From Anisodus tanguticus (lineage: Eukaryota; Streptophyta; Magnoliopsida; Solanales; Solanaceae), in contig CM067548.1 of NCBI GenBank assembly GCA_034509755.1, positions 9,569,188 to 9,633,187 on the forward strand: a DNA stretch of 64,000 nucleotides, in the 5' to 3' direction. The position numbers and the translations under genes are program-made. Each line of letters begins with the position of its first letter. Position 1 is the first letter of the stretch. Shown piece after piece: positions 22,688 to 33,385 of this stretch. A model generated the notes under the pieces. That model saw only the letters and a program-made list of their open reading frames with translations. It was not told the DNA's origin and ran no database searches.

Positions 22688-24623
22688 GTAACTTAGGCCA
22701 ATAAGGCCGTAACAATTATATCAACAACTGACAAAAAGGGTAGACAACGCCAAACAAAATGAATATACAATAGCCACCAGTCTCCAAGACTCTAAAAGTG
22801 CTACAATACATCAACTGGTTGGGACAGGGCCTTACCACACCTAAAATTCTAGAAATATATACAACAATACCTATCAACTTTGTACAACAACTCCAGGGAA
22901 GTGGAGTGCAACTATTTATAGCTGGAAATAGGTACCCTACTAAAGAGGTACATCGGCCTATCTATATGTACCTGGGAGCATGGACACAGTGCCCCAGAAA
23001 GGGACGTCAATGCGAAAGATGTATAGAATATGTAAGGCAGGTAAAACAGGTAAATAAGGAACGTAATGTTAGAAGAAAGTACAAAAGTAAACCTGAGACT
23101 TTGAAAAATTCACTGAGGGCATACAACCGACATAACCATGAATATATGAAGGAATGTAAAATCAAGTTTCGCATTGGGTCCATATAATATAATATCAACT
23201 CCCATTGTGGGGTAAGCTCCTCATAAACTGCCTGGCCATATAGGACAAAGTAATATCTGCCCAACTAATCAGTGGTATGTACATATAAGTGCCTGCCCCA
23301 CCGACTATAGCACGACAAGGTAATAATTTATATAAATATATACAGCTGTAGTGCAAGAAAAATCTCAAAAGACATTATAAACAGAGTAGAAGTGACCTAT
23401 GGTCATTATCCTCCGACTATCGTTATTGTCGCTACGCTTTTCAAACTCTAATTAATACTAATAGACTTATGGGATACATGAAATTCTCCCAAACATGGAG
23501 AATCAGGATATATGAGTTATTTCAATAACAAGGGAGACATGAGCAACATAATGCAACAAGAAGGTGTCGTCTTGCAGAAATGATTGTATCAAACCATGCC
23601 AAAGAAAGAAGATAGCCCTATATACGTTATCATATAATCTATTTAAGTCCCACAAACCCTCACATGTTCTATGGATGATTATATACATTATATGTATGGT
23701 TTGTATCAATATCAGATTCATATTATATAATAAAGTTCATTTAAATATTTTGTCAAACAACTTAAGTACATGGAGTTCTTGAGCTTCTCTACAATGGAAA
23801 CTTCTGAATATTGACACCAAAATCTTACAAAAATACTTCACTTAATCCCATGACACATACAACAAGGATTCACTACTTCCGCATTTCCACAGCTTCAACA
23901 AAACAACCCAACAATAAGTTATTCTAGCTTCAAATTCACAAGTTCAAGTTCTATAGAATTTCCTTCAAGAATTAATCTTCAACATCTTGTTTAATCTAAA
24001 AAATATTATGAAGGAGATAAAAAATACCTTAAACCTGAAGAAATACTTAACCTCCAAGCTTGCTTCACCACAAAGTTTCCTCCATAATTGTTAGAACAAG
24101 GAAGGAGACGATCTAGAAATGTTCACGGGACTTCCTACGTAGGATCTATGTAATTTATCCTTGATTTCACCTTAGTTCTATTGGAATTCCTTAAAGAGAG
24201 TGTTAGAGCTTATTAGGGTTCTAAAATGAAGTAAAATGAGGCTTTATTTTAAGAAGGGTTCTATTTATAGGAAAATAGAAAGTGAGCACCGACCTATCCC
24301 GAGACATGTCTTGTGACTCGCAGGACCTTCCTGCGTCTCACTTTCCTTAGCCTTAAATGTTTATGTCCATTCCTTAGTCAACTCTGTATCTCATAGATTC
24401 ATCCTGTGAGTCACAGTTTGTGTCTGGTGAATCGCAGAGGGCTCCTGGAGACGCTGTATTGAATAATACTCATCGAAACCGATTTTTTTTATCTGATGAG
24501 TTTTAAACCTTCCCAAAATGCACTCATTACATCCTTATGAAAACATGAGGGCTCCTACCATCTCTGAACCTACGTTGGATGTGTTATGATAGCAGCGACG
24601 TATGAAAAAAACGAGGTGTAACA
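22487..24623 (-). repeat. Element B 5' LTR, about 2.1 kb, 3' end clipped
   Basis: On the minus strand it starts TGTTACACCTCG at 24623 and runs to about 22487. Its last bases (GCCGAGTGCCGGCCACCCCCC) match the LTR ends of F and H up to some 20 bp from the expected GTGACA end. The primer site is absent, so a deletion joined LTR and gag. It is the same LTR family as G in opposite orientation, about 4.1 kb apart. Confidence 0.75.
22641..22687. repeat. Dinucleotide microsatellite (CA)n(TA)n
   Basis: About 25 bp of CA repeats with one CATA interruption run into a pure TA run, inside the B LTR. The small open frame over it is a product of the repeat. Confidence 0.95.
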
Positions 24624-25221
24624 ATAATGTTTCATGAACATTAGGGAGGGTAATGTCGTAAGGAACTAGTGACATATTTCCACTATTTGGTATATAACTC
24701 GACCCACCATATCTTCAACATTTCGGGTGCCTCGAGGAACATATTGAATTGTAAATTATTATCCATCTACACAGAATAACAACAGTTAATTTCCACCCCT
24801 CCCCGCTGGACAATGGTTTAACACATATGGAAAAAATCATGTTCTCAATTAGCACATAGTTGGATGCAGTTTCCTCGAGTCAATGGTTGTATGGACATGA
24901 AGGGTAGTCTACTAATGGGCTTTAAACATATCTAAAATGTTTATGCCCTTTTGGGTCAGTATGCGCTAAGTAATCGGGATTTGGCTTCGCTCTACCCTAA
25001 GTTGACTAGAGTAGGCTTTTCAATTGACTCAGGACCCAACTGTACCGCTCATGGTGAATTATTGTCGAATGTTGGATGACAACGAACCAACTACGTCTTC
25101 AATAAGTAACAAGAAATAGTTTGTTTTTTTCTAGAGGAAGATTGAGAAATCATATCATCATCTTTGTGCACTGATGCAAGTGTGTATGCGTGTCATTTGG
25201 CAAAAAATAATATGCATGCTA
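24624..25221. other. Unassigned 600 bp between elements B and H
   Basis: There is no open frame of note on either strand and no LTR end that I recognise. It could be old host DNA or a badly decayed repeat. The phrase CATTAGGGAGG just outside the B LTR is purine-rich, but nothing coding precedes it. Confidence 0.5.
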
Positions 25222-26830
25222 TGTCTCACACCCCAAACTAGAGGGTGTGGCCGGCACCCGATGCCACACTGGCTCGAACGTACCACTCAGATAACTATGT
25301 TCATGTATGAATAGAACTTCCAGTTGGCGAGGCAGTACTAGAACATAAAATGAATAATAATACCATAAGAGGGTCGACAAGACCAAACTTTGCAAGACGA
25401 CATACAACCAAACCTATAAGGGTCAACAAAAAGGGGGTCACCCCAACATATATACAAAAGTAGGGCCGCAACACAAGTCAACAAAAGATAGTCAGGTCGA
25501 AGGCCATACATCAATAGTTGTATATACTAGACAAGTCTTTAAGCTTCTATGAGTACTTGTACTATCGTATGTTTAGGACAGGTGCCCGATATACCCATAC
25601 TGTACATATCTATATCTGGCATTCTCGACATCTGACAAAGGCAGCTCCAGAAAATAAGATGCTTAACCCCTGACGGCCGAACTCGATAGCTTGTACTAAG
25701 ATGGTCTATCAGTGTCCTTATCAAAATATGCAACATGAAACACAACCCCACGATAAAAGGTACATCAATACAAAAGAAAGGTATTGGTATGTAAAGCATG
25801 AATAGTAATATAAAAATATGAGTTGTAAAGAAGAGCATAAAATCAATCTGATAACCTGCGTGCCCGCGTAAGGCGAACAATGAAACTCTAAAACTGAAAT
25901 GAAAGATTTGTCTAGATGCCTTATTAAATAATCTTCCCTCGGCTTATAGCCTGAGGTGTGTAATATGTCACTGCCCTCAGGTAATACTTTGAGGTGTATG
26001 TATGGATGCACATATAAGTGTATGTACTCCTATTATAGCTCGGGTGTGTATAATGTACATGTATAACTGCCCACCTGCTATTCACAATAGTGGTGTGAGT
26101 AGTATATATAGTATATGTAATAATAATAGCAGTTAAGGCCTCTTTGGAACTCAGAACACCGCGACTAGACTATAAAATGTGTTTTGGTCAACTTGATGAC
26201 TAGTTCTTTGAAATACTCCTTCTCGGAGATTTATAATACTTTGGATAAGCAGCCAACAAACTGTATGTATGAAATTCAATGATAACAAGAAATAATTCTA
26301 GACAAGGGATAATTAATATATGAATAGAATGGTACTTTTGACGTTTCTCTTTAGAATCGATAAACGCTTTGAATTTCATGCTTTTTGAAAGAAGGGGATA
26401 GCCTTACATACCTGCGTCACTTAGTTCATAATGTCTCATGAACCACCAGATTCCTTACAAATGATTATCTACACAATATAGAGGTTTTGGATTAAGATAC
26501 AATCAATAAACTAAGAGTCGATTTGCTAGAACAATTCGACAAACACCTAGAGTGCATACTTCTCTAGTTAGGGTGCTCATGGCTATCGACCATGCTATCT
26601 ACTCTCCTTTAACACAACAACAATAACATCAACAAACACAACCACGTAAACCAAAACAACAAGATATGCTTCATGATATCTAGCACCATGTCTTTTAATT
26701 CCAAACTATGATCATATCCAATTTTACTCAAAAATAGTTATCAAAGATTCATAGAAGCTTTTTCATAGAGTTCTAGCTCAACTACCACAAGTTTCTTTTC
26801 TCCATAATCTCAACAAAGTTATGAGATGTT
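25222..26830 (-). repeat. Element H, 3' LTR fragment
   Basis: On the plus strand it begins TGTCTCACACCCCAAACTAGAGGGTGTGGCC, the reverse of an LTR end shared with F and B (GGCCGGCACCCGATGCC follows). Motifs of the F/D LTRs recur, such as GCCTGAGGTGTGTAATATG and the GCCTTATTA words near 25925-26100. The LTR start (TGTTACACC) is not found; sequence passes directly into a leader near 26830. Confidence 0.65.
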
Positions 26831-26975
26831 TAGAGATCATTAAGAACATCTTGTTTATAAGTTTGGTGCATAATACACCTATAAAAAGACTCTACTAGAC
26901 ATGATTTACAGACTTTCTAGGACTGACCTTCTCTCATACAAAGTTTGTCACGCCCCTTTTTGGGATATGACACTA
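26831..26975 (-). mobile_element. Element H leader and 5' LTR stub
   Basis: The sequence CACCTATAAAAAGACTCTACTAGACATG (in part) and TAGGACTGACCT match the leaders of F (36180-36260) and D (53395-53470). It is followed by TTTGTCACGCCCC, the reverse of an LTR end, at 26946. The primer site should lie at 26930-26942, but reads TTCTCTCATACAA and is badly changed. H is therefore an LTR, a leader and an LTR stub with all coding sequence lost. Confidence 0.6.
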
Positions 26976-27150
26976 TGACAATTATATATGCAATAAATAA
27001 ACACTTAGACAAATAATTTAAGCAAATTCTTATTATTGGAACCCTTATAGTTTGAACCTATTTGAAATCTATAGCAGAGTCGCCATCTCGTACAGTTCAC
27101 TTTTACGCGAGGCATAAAAGCTACTTCATAACTTGTAGGCTCTTGGATTT
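26976..27150. other. Short unassigned stretch before the LINE
   Basis: AT-rich sequence without an open frame. I could not place it in H or in the LINE. Confidence 0.4.
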
Positions 27151-27464
27151 ATAATTATTTTAGAGCTGCCACTTAATTTATTTAAGAGAAATTAGGAAAA
27201 CCAAATTTAAAGGATATTTGCATTTAGAGGAAGAATTTTGAAAGCAGAAAGCAGGAATGCAATAGTTTTAAAATGAAGATAGGAACACTAAGTTATTCCA
27301 ATCTTATGTTCAGGGTAGAAGGAAAAGACTGCAGATAAAAAGAATTCAGGACAATAATGAAAATTGGTTTGAAGACCAAGAAGGCATATTAGATAAAAAC
27401 AATTAGATTTTTCAGGGAGTAGTTCACAAAGGAAGTTGACCTTGTCAAGTTTGATATTCTTGAT

Positions 27465-28710
27465 CATGTGACTAAAATGATCTCTGAAGACCAGAATAGA
27501 GAGATAATTGAAATGCCTACACATGAAGAAGTTAAGAAGGTTGTTTTCATCCTGAATGGAGAAAGTGCAGTAGGACCTGATGGATTTACTGGACTGTTTT
27601 ATCATTCATGTTGGGATATCATTGCTGAGGATATTACTAAAATGGTTGGGGCATTCTTTTATGGTGCATAATTACCTAAGTTCATCGCTAATACTAATTT
27701 GGTCTTACTACCAAAGGACTATAAATACATTCTATGATATGAGACCTATTAGTTTAAGTAACTTTGTGAATACGATTTTCTCAATGATCCATGAGAGACT
27801 GGTGAATGCGCTGAATGATATTATTTCATTAAACTAGGCTGGTTTTATGAAAGGAAGAAGTATTTTGAAGGATATCCTACTTACTCAGGAAATCATTGCA
27901 GATATAAGATCGAGAACAAAGACAACTAATGTGGTACTTAAACTAGATATGGCTAAGGCATATGATACAGTTTCATGGTTGTTCATAACAATATTTCTCA
28001 GAAAGATGGGTTTTTCTTAAAGGTTATTTGATATGGTGTTCAGAATTATCAACAACAACTAGTATTCAATTTTGGTAAATGGTCAACAACAGGGGGGTTT
28101 TCATTCATCTAGAGGGGTAAAATAGGGTGATCCTTCATCACCTCTACTTTGTATCCTAATTGTTGAAGTGTTGACAAGAAACCTGATTACTCTACATCAA
28201 ACGCCTCAGTTTATAGGATATGGAATGCCTAGAAGAAGTCCTAAGATCAATCATCTTGCATATGCAGATGATATGATCATTTTTTCATCAGCATATCTCA
28301 GGTCACACCTATTAATAATAGAAGTGCTCAGGAAATATTAGGCCAGAAGATTAATAGGGAGAAAGGTTCAATATACATGCACCATAATATGTCAGCAGAT
28401 ATTAGAGTTATAGTGGAAGTGGCCACTGGTATAGGAAGAAAGGATTTCTCTTTGGATACTTGGGATGTCCAATTTTTTATAGTAAAAGGAAGAATGAGTT
28501 CTACAATGCAGTGTTGCTCAAGCTCATGAATAGGTTGAAAGATTGGAAATATATGATGTTATCATTTGGAGAAAGGGAAATATTAATCAAACATGTTTTA
28601 CAAGGTATTCCTATTCATTTGTTATCTGAAGTTAACCCCGTGCTTGTGTTATCAATAAGATGCATAAAATGTTTCCTCAGTTATCTAAAGCAATAACATA
28701 GGAGGAAAAA
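27465..28710 (+). pseudogene. LINE reverse transcriptase
   Basis: The RT entry reads ISEDQNREIIEMPTHEEVKKVVF, then VGPDGFTGLFYHSCWDIIAEDI (open to 27668). In the next frame MRPISLSNFVN and IFSMIHERLVNAL follow, then AGFMKGRSILKDILLTQEIIADI, VVLKLDMAKAYDTVSW, GDPSSPLLC, and the catalytic LAYADDMIIF near 28255-28290, in which YADD is intact. 28460-28690 carries LGCPIFYSKRKNEFYNAVL and DWKYMMLSFGEREILIKHVL, the usual thumb region. It would copy LINE RNA at a nicked target. At least four frame breaks disable it. Confidence 0.88.
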
Positions 28711-29829
28711 GTAGACACGGGTCAACTTGGATTAACCTTTGTTTACCAGAGAAATTAGGAGGGCTTGGTTTCAGGTCAATACATGATGTCTCTATGGCAT
28801 TGTATCATAAAATTTGGTGGAAGTTTAGAACCACTCCATCCTTGTGGAGTACTTACATGAATAATAAATACTCTAAGAAGGTGAGCGCGGTAATTTTTCA
28901 ATGGAAACAAGGATCACAAACCTAGAAAATGATTTTGATGGCTAGAGATCTGATTGAACCCTATATTTGGTGGCAGATCAAAATGGGGGATACACAGTTC
29001 TGATATGATAACTGGATAGGACTATGTGTTCTATACTATGACTTAGGAGGGGAGTACTATGATGACAGGATACAGAATGTTATAGAAATAGTAGGGAACA
29101 GAAATTGGAATGTGGAGAAGTTATTTGGATTGCTACCAGAGGATATAGTGCAACATATTGTAAGCACTATTACTCCTACACCTTTAAATAGAGGAATGGA
29201 TGTGCCATGGTGGATATTAGACACAAGAGCTGAGTTTTTAATCAAATCAGCTTGGGAATATATCAGACTGAGAGGACAGGAGCAAGATGTGTACATGTTT
29301 TTATGGGTTAGAGGATTACCGTTCAAGATCTTTTTTTTATGTGGAGATGTTGGAAGTTTAAGTTTCCTTTGGATATTGTTCGAAAGAAGATGATATACAA
29401 TTTAGCATCTATGTTGGTGTTGTTCATCTCCTAAGGATGAAATAATACAACAATATTTTGCAAAATCTTTTGCTGTTAACATGACCTGGTCCTATTTTTC
29501 TTCTTTTGCAGGTATAAACATTTAAGATCTCCAACTGTAGCAGATTATTCTGATGTGGTAGACACCTCCTATCATAGGGAGACTGAAACTTATTTATCAA
29601 GTTATTCCTGCTATAGTCTGCTGGGAACTTTTGAAAAGGTGAAATGCTTCGAAACATGGAGAGAACAAATCTATTGGCAGGTGCATTTACCATATTTTTG
29701 GCACTATTCATAGGTTGGTTGCTTTCATAAATCCATCTATTCAGCAGATGCCAAATACATGGAAGGACATGATTCAGTTACTGGAAGCACACAAGAAAGG
29801 GTTGAAGGTTACAAAGGTTATATGGAATT
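28711..29829 (+). pseudogene. LINE ORF2 connection and zinc-ribbon-like region
   Basis: LGGLGFRSIHDVSMALYHKIWWKF near 28755-28820 is the standard segment after the RT thumb. The 29112-29390 frame reads EDIVQHIVSTITPTPLNRGMD, WWILDTRAEFLIKSAWEYI and YMFLWVRGLPFKIFF, which is the zf-RVT type segment of plant LINEs. The Cys pattern expected near 29410-29440 reads LCWCCSSPKDE. I infer nucleic-acid binding. Frame changes occur near 29330. Confidence 0.75.
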
Positions 29830-30270
29830 CACAATCATAGGGTTGGATATTATGCAACACAAATATAGCATCAAGAAGCAACCCAGGGAGAGGAACATAT
29901 GGATTCTGTGAAAGGAATGAAGAAGGCAACCTAGTCTATGCTCAGGCCGAGGAAACGCAGACTATAAAAAATACAGAGATTGAGACCTTGGCAATATTAG
30001 AGGCACTTAGGTGGTGTAAAAAAGGCATCTATATTAGATTATCATTCAAACTGATTCATAGTTAATACAAAAGATACTAGATGAAAGATGGAAACCACCA
30101 TGGAGTATAGCTAGCTAGATTGAGGAATTTAGAGAGATGGAACAAGGAAAGCAGAACTTGTACACACACATTTTGAGGGAGGGGAATAAATTGGTTGATT
30201 CATTAGCCAATAATGCTTTGGATAAGGGAGTTGTTAGATGCAATAGTTTTGAGGAGCAAGTTACAATGAT
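29830..30270 (+). pseudogene. LINE C-terminal RNase H-like domain
   Basis: GRGTYGFCERNEEGNLVYAQAEE (near 29890-29950) followed by NTEIETLAILEALRWCKKG is the beta-strand and Glu helix of plant-type RNase H (RVT_3). Later parts are DERWKPPWSI near 30085 and the closing REGNKLVDSLANNAL near 30175-30220, where the last acidic residue sits in VDSLAN. The segment from 30010 to 30110 has stops. Such a domain occurs in one plant L1 lineage and probably came from cellular RNase H. Confidence 0.82.
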
Positions 30271-31198
30271 GTAAAAAACAAATGCAAAAATGAATAAACA
30301 GAAAATCAAACAAGGGAGACACATAAAACATGAATTTTTCATTCGTGTGTTCATGTAGATACAGATCAGAATCACAACAATCCATGCACCAGTGAGTAAA
30401 GCAAAGAATGTAGATCTAGCAAAGACAACAGAAAGAATGAACAAAGCTGACATACGGAGCTAGAACTCACGTCGCGGAGTCACACTTGGATGGAGAAAAG
30501 CTAAAAAGGATAAAATCCACCATGCAAGAAGGCCGACATGCTCAGAAAACGCAAACAAGACAATGTTATGATCAGAAGAGTAACAGACATACCACAATTG
30601 ATAGGAAAAGCGAAAGAAGACATGGAATCATACTTGTTCGAAGCGTATGGAACTATAGATGGAGCAGATGAGCTGTGGAATATGAAGATGATACGAAGAT
30701 ACCTCAGTCATATATTGCATAAAGAAGCTGGATTAACCTAAAAATGGAGATGATGAGGCGTAGTGACAAAGAAACTGAAGAAACAGACATTGTAGATAGG
30801 GTTTTCAAAATGAAATTGATTACTTTACTTTGCTTTATTTTCTTTTTTTTTTGCTTTTTGTTTCATTTGGACCATTTTTGGATCAGACCCAATTTGGGCA
30901 AGGACCTCTTTCGTTTGATTTATTAAATAAAAAAGCCCACTAGGCATAATTTAATTAAAAAAATCATCTAAAGATACTAATTAGGATAGTAAAATGAATA
31001 AATAAAGTTGGATATAATACAGATGTATATAAATAAATAAAAAATGCAAATAATCGGACCCAAATCTAGTAGTGAAATGAATAGCAAAAAAATGAAGCCC
31101 ACTAAACAGGCCCAAGCAGTGAAGTGAATAAAAAAAAAGCCCACTAAATATTTGACTATGATCATAAAAAAGAAAGAAAATCCAACCCAAAATAAGGG
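30271..31198 (+). mobile_element. LINE 3' untranslated region, A-rich
   Basis: About 930 bp with runs of A, three copies of an AAGCCCACTA word (30932, 31097, 31138) and no coding pattern. Two overlapping small open frames at 30486-30741 are not shared with any family I know. It stops where the F LTR starts at 31199. Confidence 0.6.
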
Positions 31199-33371
31199 TT
31201 TCACACCCCAACATTGGGCGGTGTGGTCGGCAACCGGTGCCCTAAGGCCCGAGCTTACCGATCATGATACTTGTGATATGCATATTACTCATGAACTGAG
31301 TAGGCCTCTTAACATATATTCCACTAAATAGGGACATAACCACCTGCATTCACAAAAAGCCCCATCATACATATATGTAAATATAACAAGTCCAACAAGG
31401 CCAAGATGATCACACTGACTCTACTAGGGAGGCCGACAAATCCACACATGACTGTCACATACAACACATCTACCTAAAAGACTCTAGAGAGTACTATGAC
31501 AACATCAGGTAGGGACAGGGCCCCGCCATACCCAACTATATACATATGCACCTCTATCATACCTATCAGCTCATTACATAGCTCCGGAAGAAAGGAGTGT
31601 GATAACCTCCAGCTGAGTCGAGTCCTACTCTAAGGAAATCAGTTGTTGCTCTATCTGTATCCGTGGGCATAAACGTAGTGTCCCCAAAAAGGAACATTAG
31701 TACGAAAGATGTACTGAATATCTAAGGATGAAACTATAAGTAAGTACTTTGTTGCAACTGAAACAAAACTGATAATGTAACTGAATGTATAACTGTAGGG
31801 TAAAACTGTGGAAATTCAACATGTACTGTGAGTGCCTTTGTGTTCCAGAATATGCATAATGAAATATAATCGTGTATATAATGCCGTAGGCCTTTGAGGG
31901 TAATATCATCAATGTCATATTTGTATAGATGCATATATAACGCCATAGGCCTCTGTGGGCAATGTAGATATATAATGCATGCATATGATGACCTCTAAAG
32001 GATTATCAAATACTTTTTGAACTTGTCAGAGTGATGTAAGGTCGCTGCACCTCCGATTGACATTATGGAAATAACATCATTAACGTAACTTACTTTGAAG
32101 AATCAACAAACCAAGTGATATGATTACTATTGTTATATGGAAGTTTAAAATGTTAACTTCTAATATATCTATGAGTGGAGCCCTTATGGATATTGTTCGT
32201 TTACATTCATTTCATTCTAATCATGACAAAATAAATAAGAGTAAGCCTTAACATACCTGATCCTCGTTACCACAATTGTTCTACAAGTACACGCTCCTCT
32301 TACGAATGATCATCTATATCATATACGCAAGTAATATCAATATCGAATCTTAATTTCCATAAAAACTTCGCTTAGATATCTCATCACCATCTTTAAACAC
32401 TTCTGGTTCTTATACTTCTTTACAATGGATGTTTATGTAATTTAATCACACGGTTCAATCCGAACTACAATTGCCACAAAAAATCATTTAGGTGTTCTTT
32501 GACAATTTTAGCATATATGATTCCTTAAGCTTTTCTTATATGCAAATCATACGTGATTCAACTTCACACCTTCAAACCAAACTTTCCTTAATTCATAATA
32601 TACACAATTAATTCGAGCCGCTAATTCAATTTATTCTTAGAGTAAAGTAGCTCAACAATTCATATTACAATGATTTCATAATTTTTGTGAAGTTTTGAAC
32701 ATGTTGCTTTTTCACAACTTTCTGGTAATTAACAATTATTCATAATCATGAGTAGAGGAGGATAAAACATACCTTATCACATCATAATCCTCACAAAATA
32801 GCAGAATACTTCATTCCAAAGGTTTCAAAATCAGTTCGTCAAGAAGACGACAATTTCTACGATGATTACGGGGTTTCTCACGCAGTCCTAGCGGATTATG
32901 ACTTCGATTTAGACTTGAGGGTTTGGGGTATGATTGAGATGGTTTTGAAGAAGGTTTGGAAGAGGTCTTGGGACTGATTTGGGTGAAAATGATGGTTCTA
33001 CATTAGAAAACCCAATTTAAACCCGTCAAAAATTCTGCACCGACATAAAACGATGGTAGACTCAACGGTCCATCAAATATTAGATTATCCGTCATCCTTC
33101 TGGTCAAACTACCTGGGAAATTGAAATTCATCTTAGGGAATTTAATGGTCTGTCAAAATATTTGATGGTCCCTCAACTTCCACCATCAAACTGCGTAGTT
33201 TCTTGTTTTTATCGAAATGTACTTTCTTCAATCCGTTTAACTCCCAAACACTTCGGTACCTCAATAAAGAAGCTATAAACTTTCATTATCCTTTTGTAAG
33301 GTCATAACCCTCCCCAGGGCATCAGTATCCATTGAAGACACAATGAAACACGAGACTTACGGGGTGTAACA
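31199..33371 (-). repeat. Element F 3' LTR, about 2.17 kb
   Basis: On the minus strand it starts TGTTACACCCCGTAAGTC at 33371 and ends at 31199 with GGTGTGAAA (usually GTGTGACA). The end part (GATCGGTAAGCTCGGGCC...) matches the F 5' LTR stub at 36275-36391 over about 115 bp. It holds a two-copy repeat around GCCRTAGGCCTYTGWGGG (31890 and 31945) and an ACGGTCCATCAA / GGTCTGTCAAA block at 33060-33190. Confidence 0.8.
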
Positions 33372-33385
33372 TTATGTTCCCCTTA
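33372..33385 (-). other. Polypurine tract of element F
   Basis: On the minus strand CTAAGGGGAACATAA lies directly before TGTTACACC. It corresponds to the tracts of G (16145) and of the 41.5-kb fragment (41510). Confidence 0.72.

Larger units (their letters stand above)
27150..31198 (+). mobile_element. L1-type LINE, 5'-truncated, plus strand
   Basis: Order: end of the linker after the endonuclease (KGYLHLEEEF near 27215), RT (27465-28710), a zinc-ribbon type region (29100-29700), RNase H (29830-30270), and a long 3' untranslated part with A-rich stretches (30271-31198). No endonuclease (ORF2 start) or ORF1 is seen, so the 5' side is lost. Right after it, element F's LTR begins. Stops and frameshifts are many. 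I did not find a convincing target duplication. Confidence 0.82.

Noticed and set aside
22530..22715. Minus-strand open frame with a Tyr/Ile and Cys/Val repeat
   Set aside because: It is a translation of the CA/TA microsatellite.
23007..23264. Minus-strand 85-codon frame with a repeated phrase (LYGQ... and WELILYYMD)
   Set aside because: It lies inside the B LTR, and the repeat is a small duplication of LTR sequence.
26976..27150. Possible separate retroelement primer region (GAGTCGCCATC)
   Set aside because: The word alone is too short and no LTR or coding part goes with it.
30486..30741. Two overlapping frames (61 and 67 codons), rich in Lys and Arg
   Set aside because: They lie in the LINE 3' untranslated region, have no known motif and no sign of a transcript start. 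A small real gene cannot be excluded, but nothing supports it.
30830..31214. Hydrophobic frames (Phe/Ile/Leu-rich) that look like membrane proteins
   Set aside because: They come from T-rich or A-rich tracts read in translation; no start context or conserved motif.
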